64,000 nt of DNA. Origin: Bacillota bacterium (GTDB taxonomy: Bacteria > Bacillota > Clostridia > Oscillospirales > Oscillospiraceae). Numbering within the stretch: the first letter of the stretch is position 1; each line of letters begins with the position of its first letter. Shown here piece after piece: positions 33,095 through 40,800 of this stretch. The DNA is taken from contig JAQYLT010000076.1 of assembly GCA_028719885.1 (NCBI GenBank), positions 1 to 64,000 of the forward strand, written 5' to 3'. A program made the translations under genes and the position numbers. The notes below the pieces were generated by a model. That model worked only from the letters and a program-made list of their open reading frames with translations, was not told the origin of the DNA and ran no database searches.

Positions 33095-33098
33095 GGGG

Positions 33099-33683
33099 TT
33101 AAATACCGGAATTTAAATCCTGGACCTTTTTGTTTTTGCCATAGTACGCGCAGATGTAGCATACAAAAGAAACACCCAGGAAGCAGGCATCCACCAATGC
33201 AATCAGGTTCACGATTTCGTGGGGGATGTCGGGGAACAAAACCAGCGCGATCAGGCTGATAAACAGAACGGTGGTGCACACCTTTCCGACCATCAGGGCA
33301 CCGGGGAGCATTTTCCCGTTCAGGTAGGCGATGATCATCGCAATCAGCTGGAAGCTCTCTTTGATCACCAGAAGCCCCAGCACCGGATAGAGCACCGGGT
33401 AGTTCATGGACAGACAAACCAGCAGCGCGGTCTGAGTGGCTTTATCGGCCACCGGGTCCAAAAGCATCCCCAGGGTTGAAATCATGTTGAATTTCCTTGC
33501 GATTTTCCCGTCGATCATGTCCGTCAGGCAGGAAAGCGCCAGCACAAGCCCTGCCGCGACATACTGGGACGTTCTCTCCGCCGTCAAATACAAATAAACG
33601 TAGAGCGGAATTAACAGAAGACGGAATAAGCTGAGCAAATTCGGTATGGTAAAAACCTCTTTTTTCCAGTTTAACGTGAACAT
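33099..33683 (-). CDS. CDP-alcohol phosphatidyltransferase family protein
   Basis: A 194-residue membrane protein with about five helices and the CDP-alcohol signature DMIDGKIARK...STLGMLLDPVADK complete (near residue 55). It is a second paralogue beside pgsA at 22355, so it may make cardiolipin, phosphatidylglycerol phosphate or another phospholipid. ATG 33683 follows GGAGGATCATCC. Substrate cannot be assigned from sequence. Confidence 0.85.
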   Translation of the reverse strand: MFTLNWKKEVFTIPNLLSLFRLLLIPLYVYLYLTAERTSQYVAAGLVLALSCLTDMIDGKIARKFNMISTLGMLLDPVADKATQTALLVCLSMNYPVLYPVLGLLVIKESFQLIAMIIAYLNGKMLPGALMVGKVCTTVLFISLIALVLFPDIPHEIVNLIALVDACFLGVSFVCYICAYYGKNKKVQDLNSGI

Positions 33684-33770
33684 GGATGATCCTCCGTGGC
33701 AGTAAAACGCTGAGCCACCTCTTCACCTGATCCGGCGAAACAGTGTAAACAAAAAACATAGACTTGATAT

Positions 33771-33799
33771 ATTATAGTCGTTTCTATTTCATTTATCAA
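33771..33799 (-). promoter_or_regulatory. Promoter of the phosphatidyltransferase gene
   Basis: On the minus strand TTGATA (33794-33799), 17 nt, TATAAT (33771-33776). Confidence 0.9.
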
Positions 33800-33826
33800 G
33801 TTTTTTTATCAACTTTTTTGTGCTTC

Positions 33827-34363
33827 TCATTTTCTGTGACGGTTTGCAATTATCTCCGACAGAGCAAACTGTAAAATCAGGTTTTTCCAGGTGGCTTTAT
33901 CCAGCTTGCCGCTTACCGGCAGGGCGTTCATCCGCTGGAATTCCGAAATGGAATTGATCATGAGCTCATCCATGCTGCCGGACAGCTCCGGCGGACAGAT
34001 GCAGCAGTACCGCTCCGCAATCTGAGCAAGCATACACTGTGCGATTTTGAGCCTTGGGCTCTGATTTCCCCGGGTAAAGGGAAATTCCTCCTGATATTCA
34101 TATTCTGTTGTTCGCGGGGGAGACAGTACCTCCAGGGCCTCGTCATAGAGCTTTACAATTTCATCCCAGGTTTGCAGATTCGTGATGCCCGTTGCAGGCA
34201 GCCCCTGATTTCGCTGAAAGGTGACAACGGCTTTTTGGGTTTCCGGTCCGTATATACCGTCCGGAATGATTCGCTGGTATTCGTCGCTGAACAGCGCAAT
34301 GGTGCGGAGCATTGTTTGCAGGCTTCGAATCGGCTGATTGACAAATCGGCGCTCCGAGATCAT
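33827..34363 (-). CDS. Protein with two peptidoglycan-binding domains
   Basis: A 178-residue protein with two PG_binding_1 modules: residues 12-72 (IPDGIYGPETQKAVVTFQRN) and 104-165 (SISEFQRMNALPVSGKLDKA). No signal peptide. It overlaps the preceding SpoIID-domain gene by ATGA behind GGAGGTGAATCG. It probably binds spore or vegetative peptidoglycan as a partner of that protein. Confidence 0.8.
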   Translation of the reverse strand: MISERRFVNQPIRSLQTMLRTIALFSDEYQRIIPDGIYGPETQKAVVTFQRNQGLPATGITNLQTWDEIVKLYDEALEVLSPPRTTEYEYQEEFPFTRGNQSPRLKIAQCMLAQIAERYCCICPPELSGSMDELMINSISEFQRMNALPVSGKLDKATWKNLILQFALSEIIANRHRK

Positions 34364-35589
34364 CGATTCACCTCCTGGCGCGGGGTATCCCGATCTCCAC
34401 CGGAGAGGGGATTGCCCGGATATTGGGTCATCTCCGCCGTCCGCGTGAACCGGTTTCGGCCATTACTGTTTTGACCGGCCAGTGCACCGGTGAGAGGTAG
34501 CCTTTCAAAATCTCTCAGGCTGGTATCCTCGATTCCAATGAATTGATTGTAGATGGCCTCCCAGGTGTCATAATTCACAATTCCGGTTTGCGGCAGGCCG
34601 AATCTCTGCTGGGCTGCCAGAACGGCATTCCTTGTTTCAGGGCCGAAAATGCCGTCCACTGCAATCTGAGGGATTTCGGAAATATAGGCCGAGAGCACCC
34701 GGAGCATATATTGCAGCTGCTCCACCCGGATGCCCCGGTCGCCCTGTTGAATGGGATTATTGCTGGCCCAGGCGATGTTATAATAGGTCTGCCCCTGGCT
34801 TTGCAGCTCGGCCAGATTGTTTACCGCGGTGTAAAGGCGCACCAGCTCATACCAGGTGGCCTGACCGACGATGCCGTCTACCTGCAAATTGAATATCTCC
34901 TGAAACTTTCGGACGGCTGCTTCGGTTTGTTCTCCGAAGATGCCGTCAATTGGGGAGATTTTCGGGATTGCCGGATAGTTTTCCCCGATTCGGTTCAGCT
35001 CCGTTTGAATGATCACCACATAGGGACCGATATTTCCCCGGCGCAGCGGTGTGCCGGGATAGGAGGATGTATATTCTTTTACCGGCGCGTCATAGACGAT
35101 TTCCACATTGCCGTAGTAATTCCGAAGAATCTGGGTGGAGTTATAGCCCTGCTGCGCCAGCTCCTGACTGCCCCACTGGCTCAGGCCCTCGCAGGTCACG
35201 GTGGTGCCGTTGCAGTATTTTGCGGCCAAGGGTTCCACGAAGCCCGGCCGGCGCAGATAGTCGTTGAACATTTCCTCCGCCAGACGGGCGATGTTTGTAA
35301 AATAGCTTCGACCGTAAACAAAATACTGGTCGTAGGCCGTATTGTTGGTGATGTCAAAATCATATCCCCGGCTGCGGTAAAACTCGGTGTAAACCCGGTT
35401 CAGGGCAAAGGAAACAATGGCCAGGATGTTGGCCCGGAGGGCACTTTCATCCCAGGTGGGGTAGATTTCACTGGAAGCCACATTCTTGATATAGTCCACA
35501 AAATCAACGGTCACATTTGGCGCGTCGTCTCCCGGCGCTCCCAGATGGACCGTTATTTTTTGAGGTACATAAGGGATAACTGTCGGCAT
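34360..35589 (-). CDS. SpoIID-domain protein with peptidoglycan-binding repeats, SleC-like
   Basis: A 409-residue protein. Residues 40-165 look like a SpoIID/LytB domain (SALRANILAIVSFALNRVYT, then TVTCEGLSQWGSQELAQQGY and ILRNYYG); two peptidoglycan-binding modules follow, near 190-250 and 280-345 (DGIFGEQTEAAVRKFQ, DGIFGPETRNAVLAAQQRFG). Clostridial spore cortex-lytic SleC has the same domain order after a prepro region, which is missing here. There is no signal peptide, as expected for mother-cell-made spore proteins. Role in cortex remodelling or germination is inferred. Confidence 0.75.
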   Translation of the reverse strand: MPTVIPYVPQKITVHLGAPGDDAPNVTVDFVDYIKNVASSEIYPTWDESALRANILAIVSFALNRVYTEFYRSRGYDFDITNNTAYDQYFVYGRSYFTNIARLAEEMFNDYLRRPGFVEPLAAKYCNGTTVTCEGLSQWGSQELAQQGYNSTQILRNYYGNVEIVYDAPVKEYTSSYPGTPLRRGNIGPYVVIIQTELNRIGENYPAIPKISPIDGIFGEQTEAAVRKFQEIFNLQVDGIVGQATWYELVRLYTAVNNLAELQSQGQTYYNIAWASNNPIQQGDRGIRVEQLQYMLRVLSAYISEIPQIAVDGIFGPETRNAVLAAQQRFGLPQTGIVNYDTWEAIYNQFIGIEDTSLRDFERLPLTGALAGQNSNGRNRFTRTAEMTQYPGNPLSGGDRDTPRQEVNR

Positions 35590-35600
35590 GACATTCCTCC

Positions 35601-35981
35601 TTACAGGTTTTGCGGAGGTGTTACCACATACGCGCTGTCCGTCTCACCCAGGGGAAGCTGGGAGAGGGGAATCATTTTCAAATCCTGAAAGGTCAGCGTA
35701 TCCGCAAAAATCTGAATGTTTTTGGATTCAAATGGTCCATACCCATCCCGATAGGCAGTCAGATTCACCACAGCGTAGGGCTTCTGCTTTGCACCGGGCT
35801 CCTGACTTTCCGAGAGATTGGGCACCGGTATCTCAATTGGTGCGATCAATCCGCTCCGATCGGTCACGCGCATGGCAATGGCGGTTTGGTCCGGCGCGGT
35901 GACCACAACGGCAACGTCCCGCAGCGGGATTTGGGCATTGCTGGTGTAGGCGCGGGCCTGCAGATATCCGATTGTTGGCAT
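35601..35981 (-). CDS. Beta-sandwich protein of a spore peptidoglycan cluster
   Basis: A 126-residue protein resembling a carboxypeptidase-regulatory-like beta-sandwich: GYLQARAYTSNAQIPLRDVA, then a VTDRSGLIAPIEIPVP loop and AYRDGYGPFESKNIQIF. Such domains are often fused or adjacent to SleC-like or other spore cortex proteins in Clostridia. It lies 11 nt upstream of the SpoIID-domain gene and heads the cluster, behind AAAGGATGGG and a SigK-like promoter match. Confidence 0.65.
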   Translation of the reverse strand: MPTIGYLQARAYTSNAQIPLRDVAVVVTAPDQTAIAMRVTDRSGLIAPIEIPVPNLSESQEPGAKQKPYAVVNLTAYRDGYGPFESKNIQIFADTLTFQDLKMIPLSQLPLGETDSAYVVTPPQNL

Positions 35982-36008
35982 AGTATCCCATCCTTTCCAT
36001 ACTCCATT

Positions 36009-36035
36009 AGCTTATGCCTTTGGGACGGAAATGGT
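36009..36035 (-). promoter_or_regulatory. SigK-like promoter match for the spore peptidoglycan cluster
   Basis: On the minus strand AC (36034-36035), 17 nt, CATAAGCT (36009-36016), 27 nt upstream of the 35981 start codon. Confidence 0.35.
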
Positions 36036-36036
36036 G

Positions 36037-36067
36037 CGTCCGGGACAGAGCGAATCCGTCCCGGACG
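36037..36067. terminator. Hairpin after the 36069-36497 gene
   Basis: CGTCCGGGAC pairs with GTCCCGGACG. There is no T tract on the minus strand, so termination may be partial. Confidence 0.55.
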
Positions 36068-36068
36068 T

Positions 36069-36497
36069 CTATAGGAATTTTTTCATTTGGTGCACATTGG
36101 CACTTTCGGTGTCCAGAAGCTTATTGGACAGTGACTGCACCGCTTTGTCCTGTTCGATCATCTGATGGAGGTTTTTCAGCCCCTTGATGACGCCGCTGGT
36201 GTTTCCACGGATCATCATCGCAGCGATTTTGCTGTTCACATCACCGCGGGATAATCTCATCTTGGTCATGCGGTCGGTCATAAACCGGATGGAGGGATTC
36301 AGCTCTTGCAGCTCCCATTTCCTTGCCTTTGCAATGGAATGGGCTTCACTCTCAATGGAATCGTATTCCCGAAGCTGTGATTCCATGGCGCTGCGTAACG
36401 CCGGTGCCATCTCGGATTCCAGAGCACTGCGGATTCCCAGCTGCCCCATCTGTGTCGTTTTCAGAACGGAGGACAATACTTCTTTGCTGTTCTTCAT
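36069..36497 (-). CDS. Helical DUF2383-like or spore-associated protein
   Basis: A 142-residue all-helical protein (NSKEVLSSVLKTTQMGQLGI, later SIAKARKWELQELNPSIRFM and KLLDTESANVHQMKKFL). The pattern resembles ferritin-like four-helix proteins often found in spore coats, but no metal site is clear. ATG 36497 is preferred to an in-frame GTG at 36506. A SigG-like match, TGAATA-N17-CATCCTG (36513-36542, minus), lies just upstream. Confidence 0.6.
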   Translation of the reverse strand: MKNSKEVLSSVLKTTQMGQLGIRSALESEMAPALRSAMESQLREYDSIESEAHSIAKARKWELQELNPSIRFMTDRMTKMRLSRGDVNSKIAAMMIRGNTSGVIKGLKNLHQMIEQDKAVQSLSNKLLDTESANVHQMKKFL

Positions 36498-36599
36498 TTC
36501 TATCACCCAGAACAGGATGTGCAGATTCTGTCGAATTATTCAGGAACCCAATTCATCTTGGATTCATATAATGGGCAGACGGAAGGATGTGGTAACGCA

Positions 36600-38423
36600 A
36601 TGTGTGCCATTGCAGGCTGTATTCATTTGAAGCCATCCGGGGAAACCATTCAAAACATGCTGAAAACCATGTCCCGACGAGGGCCGGATGGACATGGAAC
36701 GTTTCAAAGCCAGGAATGTACATTTCTCCACGCAAGATTGGCAATTATCGACCCCCAGGGCGGCAAGCAGCCCATGAGTCTGCACTTTGGGGATGAAGAC
36801 TACACGCTGATTTACAACGGCGAGCTGTACAACACCCAGGAAATCCGCCGGGAGCTGGAAAAAGCAGGACATCTTTTTCTCGAACACTCCGACACGGAGG
36901 TGCTGCTCCATGCCTATGCCCAATGGGGCAGCGGCTGCGTGGAAAAGTTGAATGGAATTTTTGCTTTCGCGGTCTGGGAGGAAAAGGCAAAGCGGCTGTT
37001 TCTGGCCCGGGACCGAATTGGAGTGAAGCCCCTTTTTTATTCGGAAAGCAATGGAGGGCTGATCTTTGCCTCCGAAATCAAAACCATCTTTTGCCATCCG
37101 GCATTCAGGCCGGAATTGGACCTGGATGGCGCCTATCAGCTGCTCCTGCTGGGGCCGGGGAGAGTGCCGGGCAGCGGTGTCTTTCACGGGATTCGGGAAT
37201 TGGAGCCGGGCTGGTACGGATACTTTGAAAATCACCGGCTGACCCTGACCCAGTATTGGAAGCTGCGGGACCGGTATCACACGGAATCCTTTGAGGAAAC
37301 CTGCGAGCAGGTTCGTTTCCTGGTCACCGATGCGATAAAGCGCCAGATGGTGTCGGATGTTCCCATCGGGACGTTTTTGTCCGGCGGCTTGGATTCCAGC
37401 ATCATCACAGCGGTTTGCGCCAATGAGATGACACAAAGGGGAACGGAGCTGCCCACATTCTCAGTGGGATATCTGAACAATGCAAAATATTTTCAGCCGG
37501 GGAAATTCCAGCCAAATTCCGATGATGCATACATCCATCTCATGTGTTCTTCCATCCAATCAGAGCACCACTGGGTGATCCTCACACCGGAGGATTTGGC
37601 GGCGGAATTGGAAAATGCCACCATCGCCCGGGACCTGCCGGGAATGGCGGATGTGGATTTTTCCCTGCTTGCGTTCTGCAGGGAGATTGGCAAGCGTGTC
37701 AAGGTTGCCCTTTCCGGGGAGTGTGCGGATGAGATTTTCGGCGGATATCCCTGGTACCGGGACCCTGAGGTGCGAGCCAAGGCGGGTTTTCCCTGGTCCC
37801 AGACAACCAGGCAGCGGACGGATTTGCTGACAGATTTTCTGAAACAAAAGGGCAAACCGGAGGAATATGTGATGAATGCCTATTGGCAAACCTGCCGGGA
37901 AAGTGACATTCTTCCGGATAACAGCCCTCTGGAGCGGAGAATGAAAGAGATGGTCAATCTGAATTTCCGGTGGTTCATGCAGACGCTGCTGGACCGGAAA
38001 GACCGGATGAGCATGTATTCCGGCCTGGAGGTTCGTGTGCCTTTCTGCGATTATCGCATTGCGGAGTATCTGTATGGGGTGCCCTGGGCGTTCAAGGATT
38101 ACCAGGGCAGGGAAAAGGGCTTGCTGCGCCATGCAGTCCGGGATTTGCTCCCAGAGGAAATTGTCCAGAGAAAGAAAAGCCCCTATCCCAAAACCTTTGA
38201 CCCCCATTATGAGGAGCTGATGGCACAGTGGCTGAAAGCGGTCCTGGAGGAAAAGGAAAACCCGCTGTTCTGCCTGATTGACCGGGAGAATTTAAAGTCC
38301 TATCTTGCCCAGGAAAATGAATGGCCCTGGTATGGCCAGCTGATGCGCCGGCCTCAGACCATGGCCTATATCCTGCAAATCGAGTTCTGGCTCAGAAAGT
38401 ATCAGGTGGATTTCCGCTTTTAG
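36600..38423 (+). CDS. asnB: Asparagine synthase (glutamine-hydrolysing)
   Basis: A 607-residue enzyme converting aspartate to asparagine with glutamine and ATP. Starting at ATG 36600 puts the nucleophile at Cys2 (MCAIAGCI). The glutaminase domain (residues 1-200) has MSRRGPDGHG and LGHARLAIID-like motifs; the synthetase domain has the PP-loop SGGLDSSIITA and SGECADEIFGGY. A longer frame upstream would bury Cys2 and is rejected. TATAAT at 36567-36572 may be its -10. Confidence 0.95.
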   Translation: MCAIAGCIHLKPSGETIQNMLKTMSRRGPDGHGTFQSQECTFLHARLAIIDPQGGKQPMSLHFGDEDYTLIYNGELYNTQEIRRELEKAGHLFLEHSDTEVLLHAYAQWGSGCVEKLNGIFAFAVWEEKAKRLFLARDRIGVKPLFYSESNGGLIFASEIKTIFCHPAFRPELDLDGAYQLLLLGPGRVPGSGVFHGIRELEPGWYGYFENHRLTLTQYWKLRDRYHTESFEETCEQVRFLVTDAIKRQMVSDVPIGTFLSGGLDSSIITAVCANEMTQRGTELPTFSVGYLNNAKYFQPGKFQPNSDDAYIHLMCSSIQSEHHWVILTPEDLAAELENATIARDLPGMADVDFSLLAFCREIGKRVKVALSGECADEIFGGYPWYRDPEVRAKAGFPWSQTTRQRTDLLTDFLKQKGKPEEYVMNAYWQTCRESDILPDNSPLERRMKEMVNLNFRWFMQTLLDRKDRMSMYSGLEVRVPFCDYRIAEYLYGVPWAFKDYQGREKGLLRHAVRDLLPEEIVQRKKSPYPKTFDPHYEELMAQWLKAVLEEKENPLFCLIDRENLKSYLAQENEWPWYGQLMRRPQTMAYILQIEFWLRKYQVDFRF

Positions 38424-38445
38424 AAAACATGTTTCTTACGGGTAA

Positions 38446-38474
38446 GGGCCTGCTTCGAGAAAGGAAGCAGGCCC
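38446..38474. terminator. Hairpin between convergent asnB and the 38481-40100 gene
   Basis: GGGCCTGCTTC pairs with GAAGCAGGCCC; no long T tract on either strand. Confidence 0.55.
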
Positions 38475-38480
38475 AATGGT

Positions 38481-40100
38481 TTATTCGAGGGGATATTCTT
38501 TGACGGATTTCATTTCCAGAGGAACGCGGACAAAGGAGTGAATAAGCTCCATGGCCTTTTCCTCAGAGATGGGCGTGAGGCCGGTTCCGTCCTGGGATTC
38601 ATCCAGCATCCAGCTTTCCTGTACGGCGTCATATTCCACATCCATCAGTTTTTCCATCAGACCATCCTCTCCAATTCGGGAGTAGAAATGGTAGGGCTTT
38701 CCGTCCAGAAAGACATAGGATTCATACACATTTCCCTCACACAGGTAACCCTCATAGTAGCTGGAAGCGATTCCCTCGGTCAATCCGTTACGGATGGTCC
38801 AAATCGCGTGAATGTGACCATCCCGTCCGAGAATCAATTCCTCTGCGCCGTCTCCGGTGATGTCCAGTAAGGTGTATTCCATGGTTTCCCAGAAATGCTC
38901 ATAGGCAACATTACAGTGGTTTACGAAATAGGACTCATTATCCCGCATCTGGCAAATCAAGTCTCCGTAGCTTTCGTGGTGCTCATTTTCCTCATAGAGC
39001 TGCATCCGGGCTTCCACCTCTGCGGGGTCCTCTTCCAGACTTCCTCCGGCTTGATACAGCTCCTCAAGCTCCTGCTGAAGCTGGGGCATATTCTCCACCG
39101 TCTTCGGTTTCAGGGTATAATCCAAAGCCTGGGCGATCAGCTCCATGTCTTTGTGGGACATCACATCTCCCGGGCTATCCCAATTCCAGCCCACGTTTCG
39201 GATGGTGACATTGATAAAGGCATCCTCCCGGTCGCACAGAATAAAGGCATCGCCACCCTTGTCGCTGGCAATGAGTACTTTCGTTCCCTCCGGCAGGGTG
39301 TAATTCCATTGCTCCACGGATTCCCCGTCTTCGATGGTGAGAAAAGCACTGGTGAAATAATCCTTGTCCCGATAATCATAGATGAGTGTGAACTCAAATT
39401 CCTGGCTTGCCTCCGGGTTTTGCAGCGTTGCCCGATAAGAAGCATTAAAGTTGCCGGATTCGGTCACTCTCGCGCCTCCGAATTCTGTTGTCAAACCGGA
39501 GTTTTCTCTTGTAATGCCGGAAATCCCCAGCACCTGAGCGAACAGCTCTGCCACATTCTCCTGGAAGATTGCCGCATCCCCCTCCAGCTTCAAATCATAT
39601 TTCCGGCAAATTTCATCGATCTTGTCCAGCATTTCCTGGGTGTAGGCATCCACATAGTTGTTGTACTGGGGAGGTTTTTCAAAGCCGGAATGTTCACGCC
39701 GAAGAGAACCGTCCGGGTCGTAGTGCTCTTTAAACTCCATCCACTCCTGAATGGCCAGATGGTTTTTGCTGCCATCGGCACCAGCAATGGAGATATACTG
39801 TTTCACTTTCTCAGTTGCGGGGATTTTGCTGCCGTCCTCTGCGTAGCGCAGATGATCCGTGTAGGGTTCTTCTTTGATGCGAAGGTCTTCCAGATGCAGC
39901 AGGAGTACGGCGCAGCCCATGAACAGCACCATCAAGGTGATCATGGCCGCAACCAGCAGGGGCTTCCGGATTCTTTTGATTCTGGGAGCTTCCTTTTCAC
40001 TGCTTCTTTCTTTGTCAGCAGGAAATTGACCATATTCTGCTTTTTCAATCAGATCATTTCCCACATCGTTCAGTCCAAAGAGAATGTCCTTTCCTTTCAT
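38481..40100 (-). CDS. Membrane partner of ECF sigma factor (module A)
   Basis: A 539-residue protein: cytoplasmic N-terminus of about 47 residues, one transmembrane helix (LLVAAMITLMVLFMGCAVLLL) and a large extracellular part. Residues 115-175 (LAIQEWMEFKEHYDPDGS, then YTQEMLDKIDEICRKYDLKL) are shared with the module B paralogue. Near residue 410 an FG-GAP-like loop (LLDITGDGAEELILG) occurs. It overlaps the sigma gene by ATGA, an arrangement typical of ECF sigma/anti-sigma pairs. Anti-sigma activity is inferred; no zinc-binding ZAS motif is seen. Confidence 0.75.
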   Translation of the reverse strand: MKGKDILFGLNDVGNDLIEKAEYGQFPADKERSSEKEAPRIKRIRKPLLVAAMITLMVLFMGCAVLLLHLEDLRIKEEPYTDHLRYAEDGSKIPATEKVKQYISIAGADGSKNHLAIQEWMEFKEHYDPDGSLRREHSGFEKPPQYNNYVDAYTQEMLDKIDEICRKYDLKLEGDAAIFQENVAELFAQVLGISGITRENSGLTTEFGGARVTESGNFNASYRATLQNPEASQEFEFTLIYDYRDKDYFTSAFLTIEDGESVEQWNYTLPEGTKVLIASDKGGDAFILCDREDAFINVTIRNVGWNWDSPGDVMSHKDMELIAQALDYTLKPKTVENMPQLQQELEELYQAGGSLEEDPAEVEARMQLYEENEHHESYGDLICQMRDNESYFVNHCNVAYEHFWETMEYTLLDITGDGAEELILGRDGHIHAIWTIRNGLTEGIASSYYEGYLCEGNVYESYVFLDGKPYHFYSRIGEDGLMEKLMDVEYDAVQESWMLDESQDGTGLTPISEEKAMELIHSFVRVPLEMKSVKEYPLE

Positions 40101-40651
40101 ACGTTGATTTCCTCCTTCTCAAGATAGCTGCAGAGCTTTGCTCTGGTTCGATTCAGCCGCATCAGGACGGCGCTTTCGCTGATCCCATACCGGACAGCGA
40201 TTTCCGCGATGGTGTCTGCGTACCAGTATCTCCGCAGGAATACCATCTGATTTTCCGGTGTCAGGGTACGCAGAAAATGGTCCAGAGCCACACTCAATTC
40301 CCTGGCTTCCATCTCTCTGTCTCGTGATTGGTCCGGAATACACATTTCCATTTCTTCGGTCAGGCTGACCACTTCCGCATTTCGTTTTGCTGCCTTTTTC
40401 CAATCCAGCCTTTTTAGTGCAAAATTTCGGCAGATTTTTGCCAGGTACGCAAAGAAATGCTGAGGCCTCTGGGGAGGAATCGTATCCCATGCCTTCATAT
40501 AGGTGTCGCTGACGCTCTCCTCGGCGTCCTGTCCGTTTTTGACGATGTTCTCTGCCAGATGATAAAGACGCCGACCGTAAGTTTCATCCGTATGCTTGAT
40601 GGCATCTTCACTTCTGGCAAAGAACAGTTCTATGATTTTACTGTCTTCCAT
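40097..40651 (-). CDS. ECF-type RNA polymerase sigma factor (module A)
   Basis: A 184-residue sigma-70-family factor with region 2 (LAENIVKNGQDAEESVSDTYMKAW) and region 4 (LTPENQMVFLRRYWYADTI, then GISESAVLMRLNRTRAKL). It should direct RNA polymerase to a small regulon when released by its membrane partner. GAGGTG lies 7 nt before ATG 40651. It is clearly paralogous to 42654-43208. A conserved block reading as a 7-codon ORF (40681-40704) precedes it. Confidence 0.93.
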   Translation of the reverse strand: MEDSKIIELFFARSEDAIKHTDETYGRRLYHLAENIVKNGQDAEESVSDTYMKAWDTIPPQRPQHFFAYLAKICRNFALKRLDWKKAAKRNAEVVSLTEEMEMCIPDQSRDREMEARELSVALDHFLRTLTPENQMVFLRRYWYADTIAEIAVRYGISESAVLMRLNRTRAKLCSYLEKEEINV

Positions 40652-40680
40652 TTGGGTTCACCTCGCTTGCGTTTTGTTCC

Positions 40681-40704
40681 TCACCCTGATAGACCGTTTT
40701 TCAT
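40681..40704 (-). promoter_or_regulatory. Conserved leader block / possible 7-codon ORF (module A)
   Basis: On the minus strand it reads ATG to TGA as MKNGLSG, with GTGAGG 8 nt upstream, and ends 29 nt before the sigma start codon. It matches the module B block at 18 of 24 bases, and an upstream GTGAnGnTnT also matches at the same distance. It could be an uORF or an autoregulated ECF promoter. Confidence 0.4.
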
Positions 40705-40745
40705 TCAAAATCCTCACGTATCATGATAGCATTTTTTTGAGAAAA

Positions 40746-40786
40746 GGAAAGAGCCTGCTTCCCATCCATCGAGAAGCAGACTCTTG
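40746..40786 (-). terminator. Terminator of module B
   Basis: On the minus strand AAGAGTCTGCTTC pairs with GAAGCAGGCTCTT with one mismatch, followed by TCCTTTTC. Confidence 0.7.
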
Positions 40787-40800
40787 AATGAAAAATTGTT

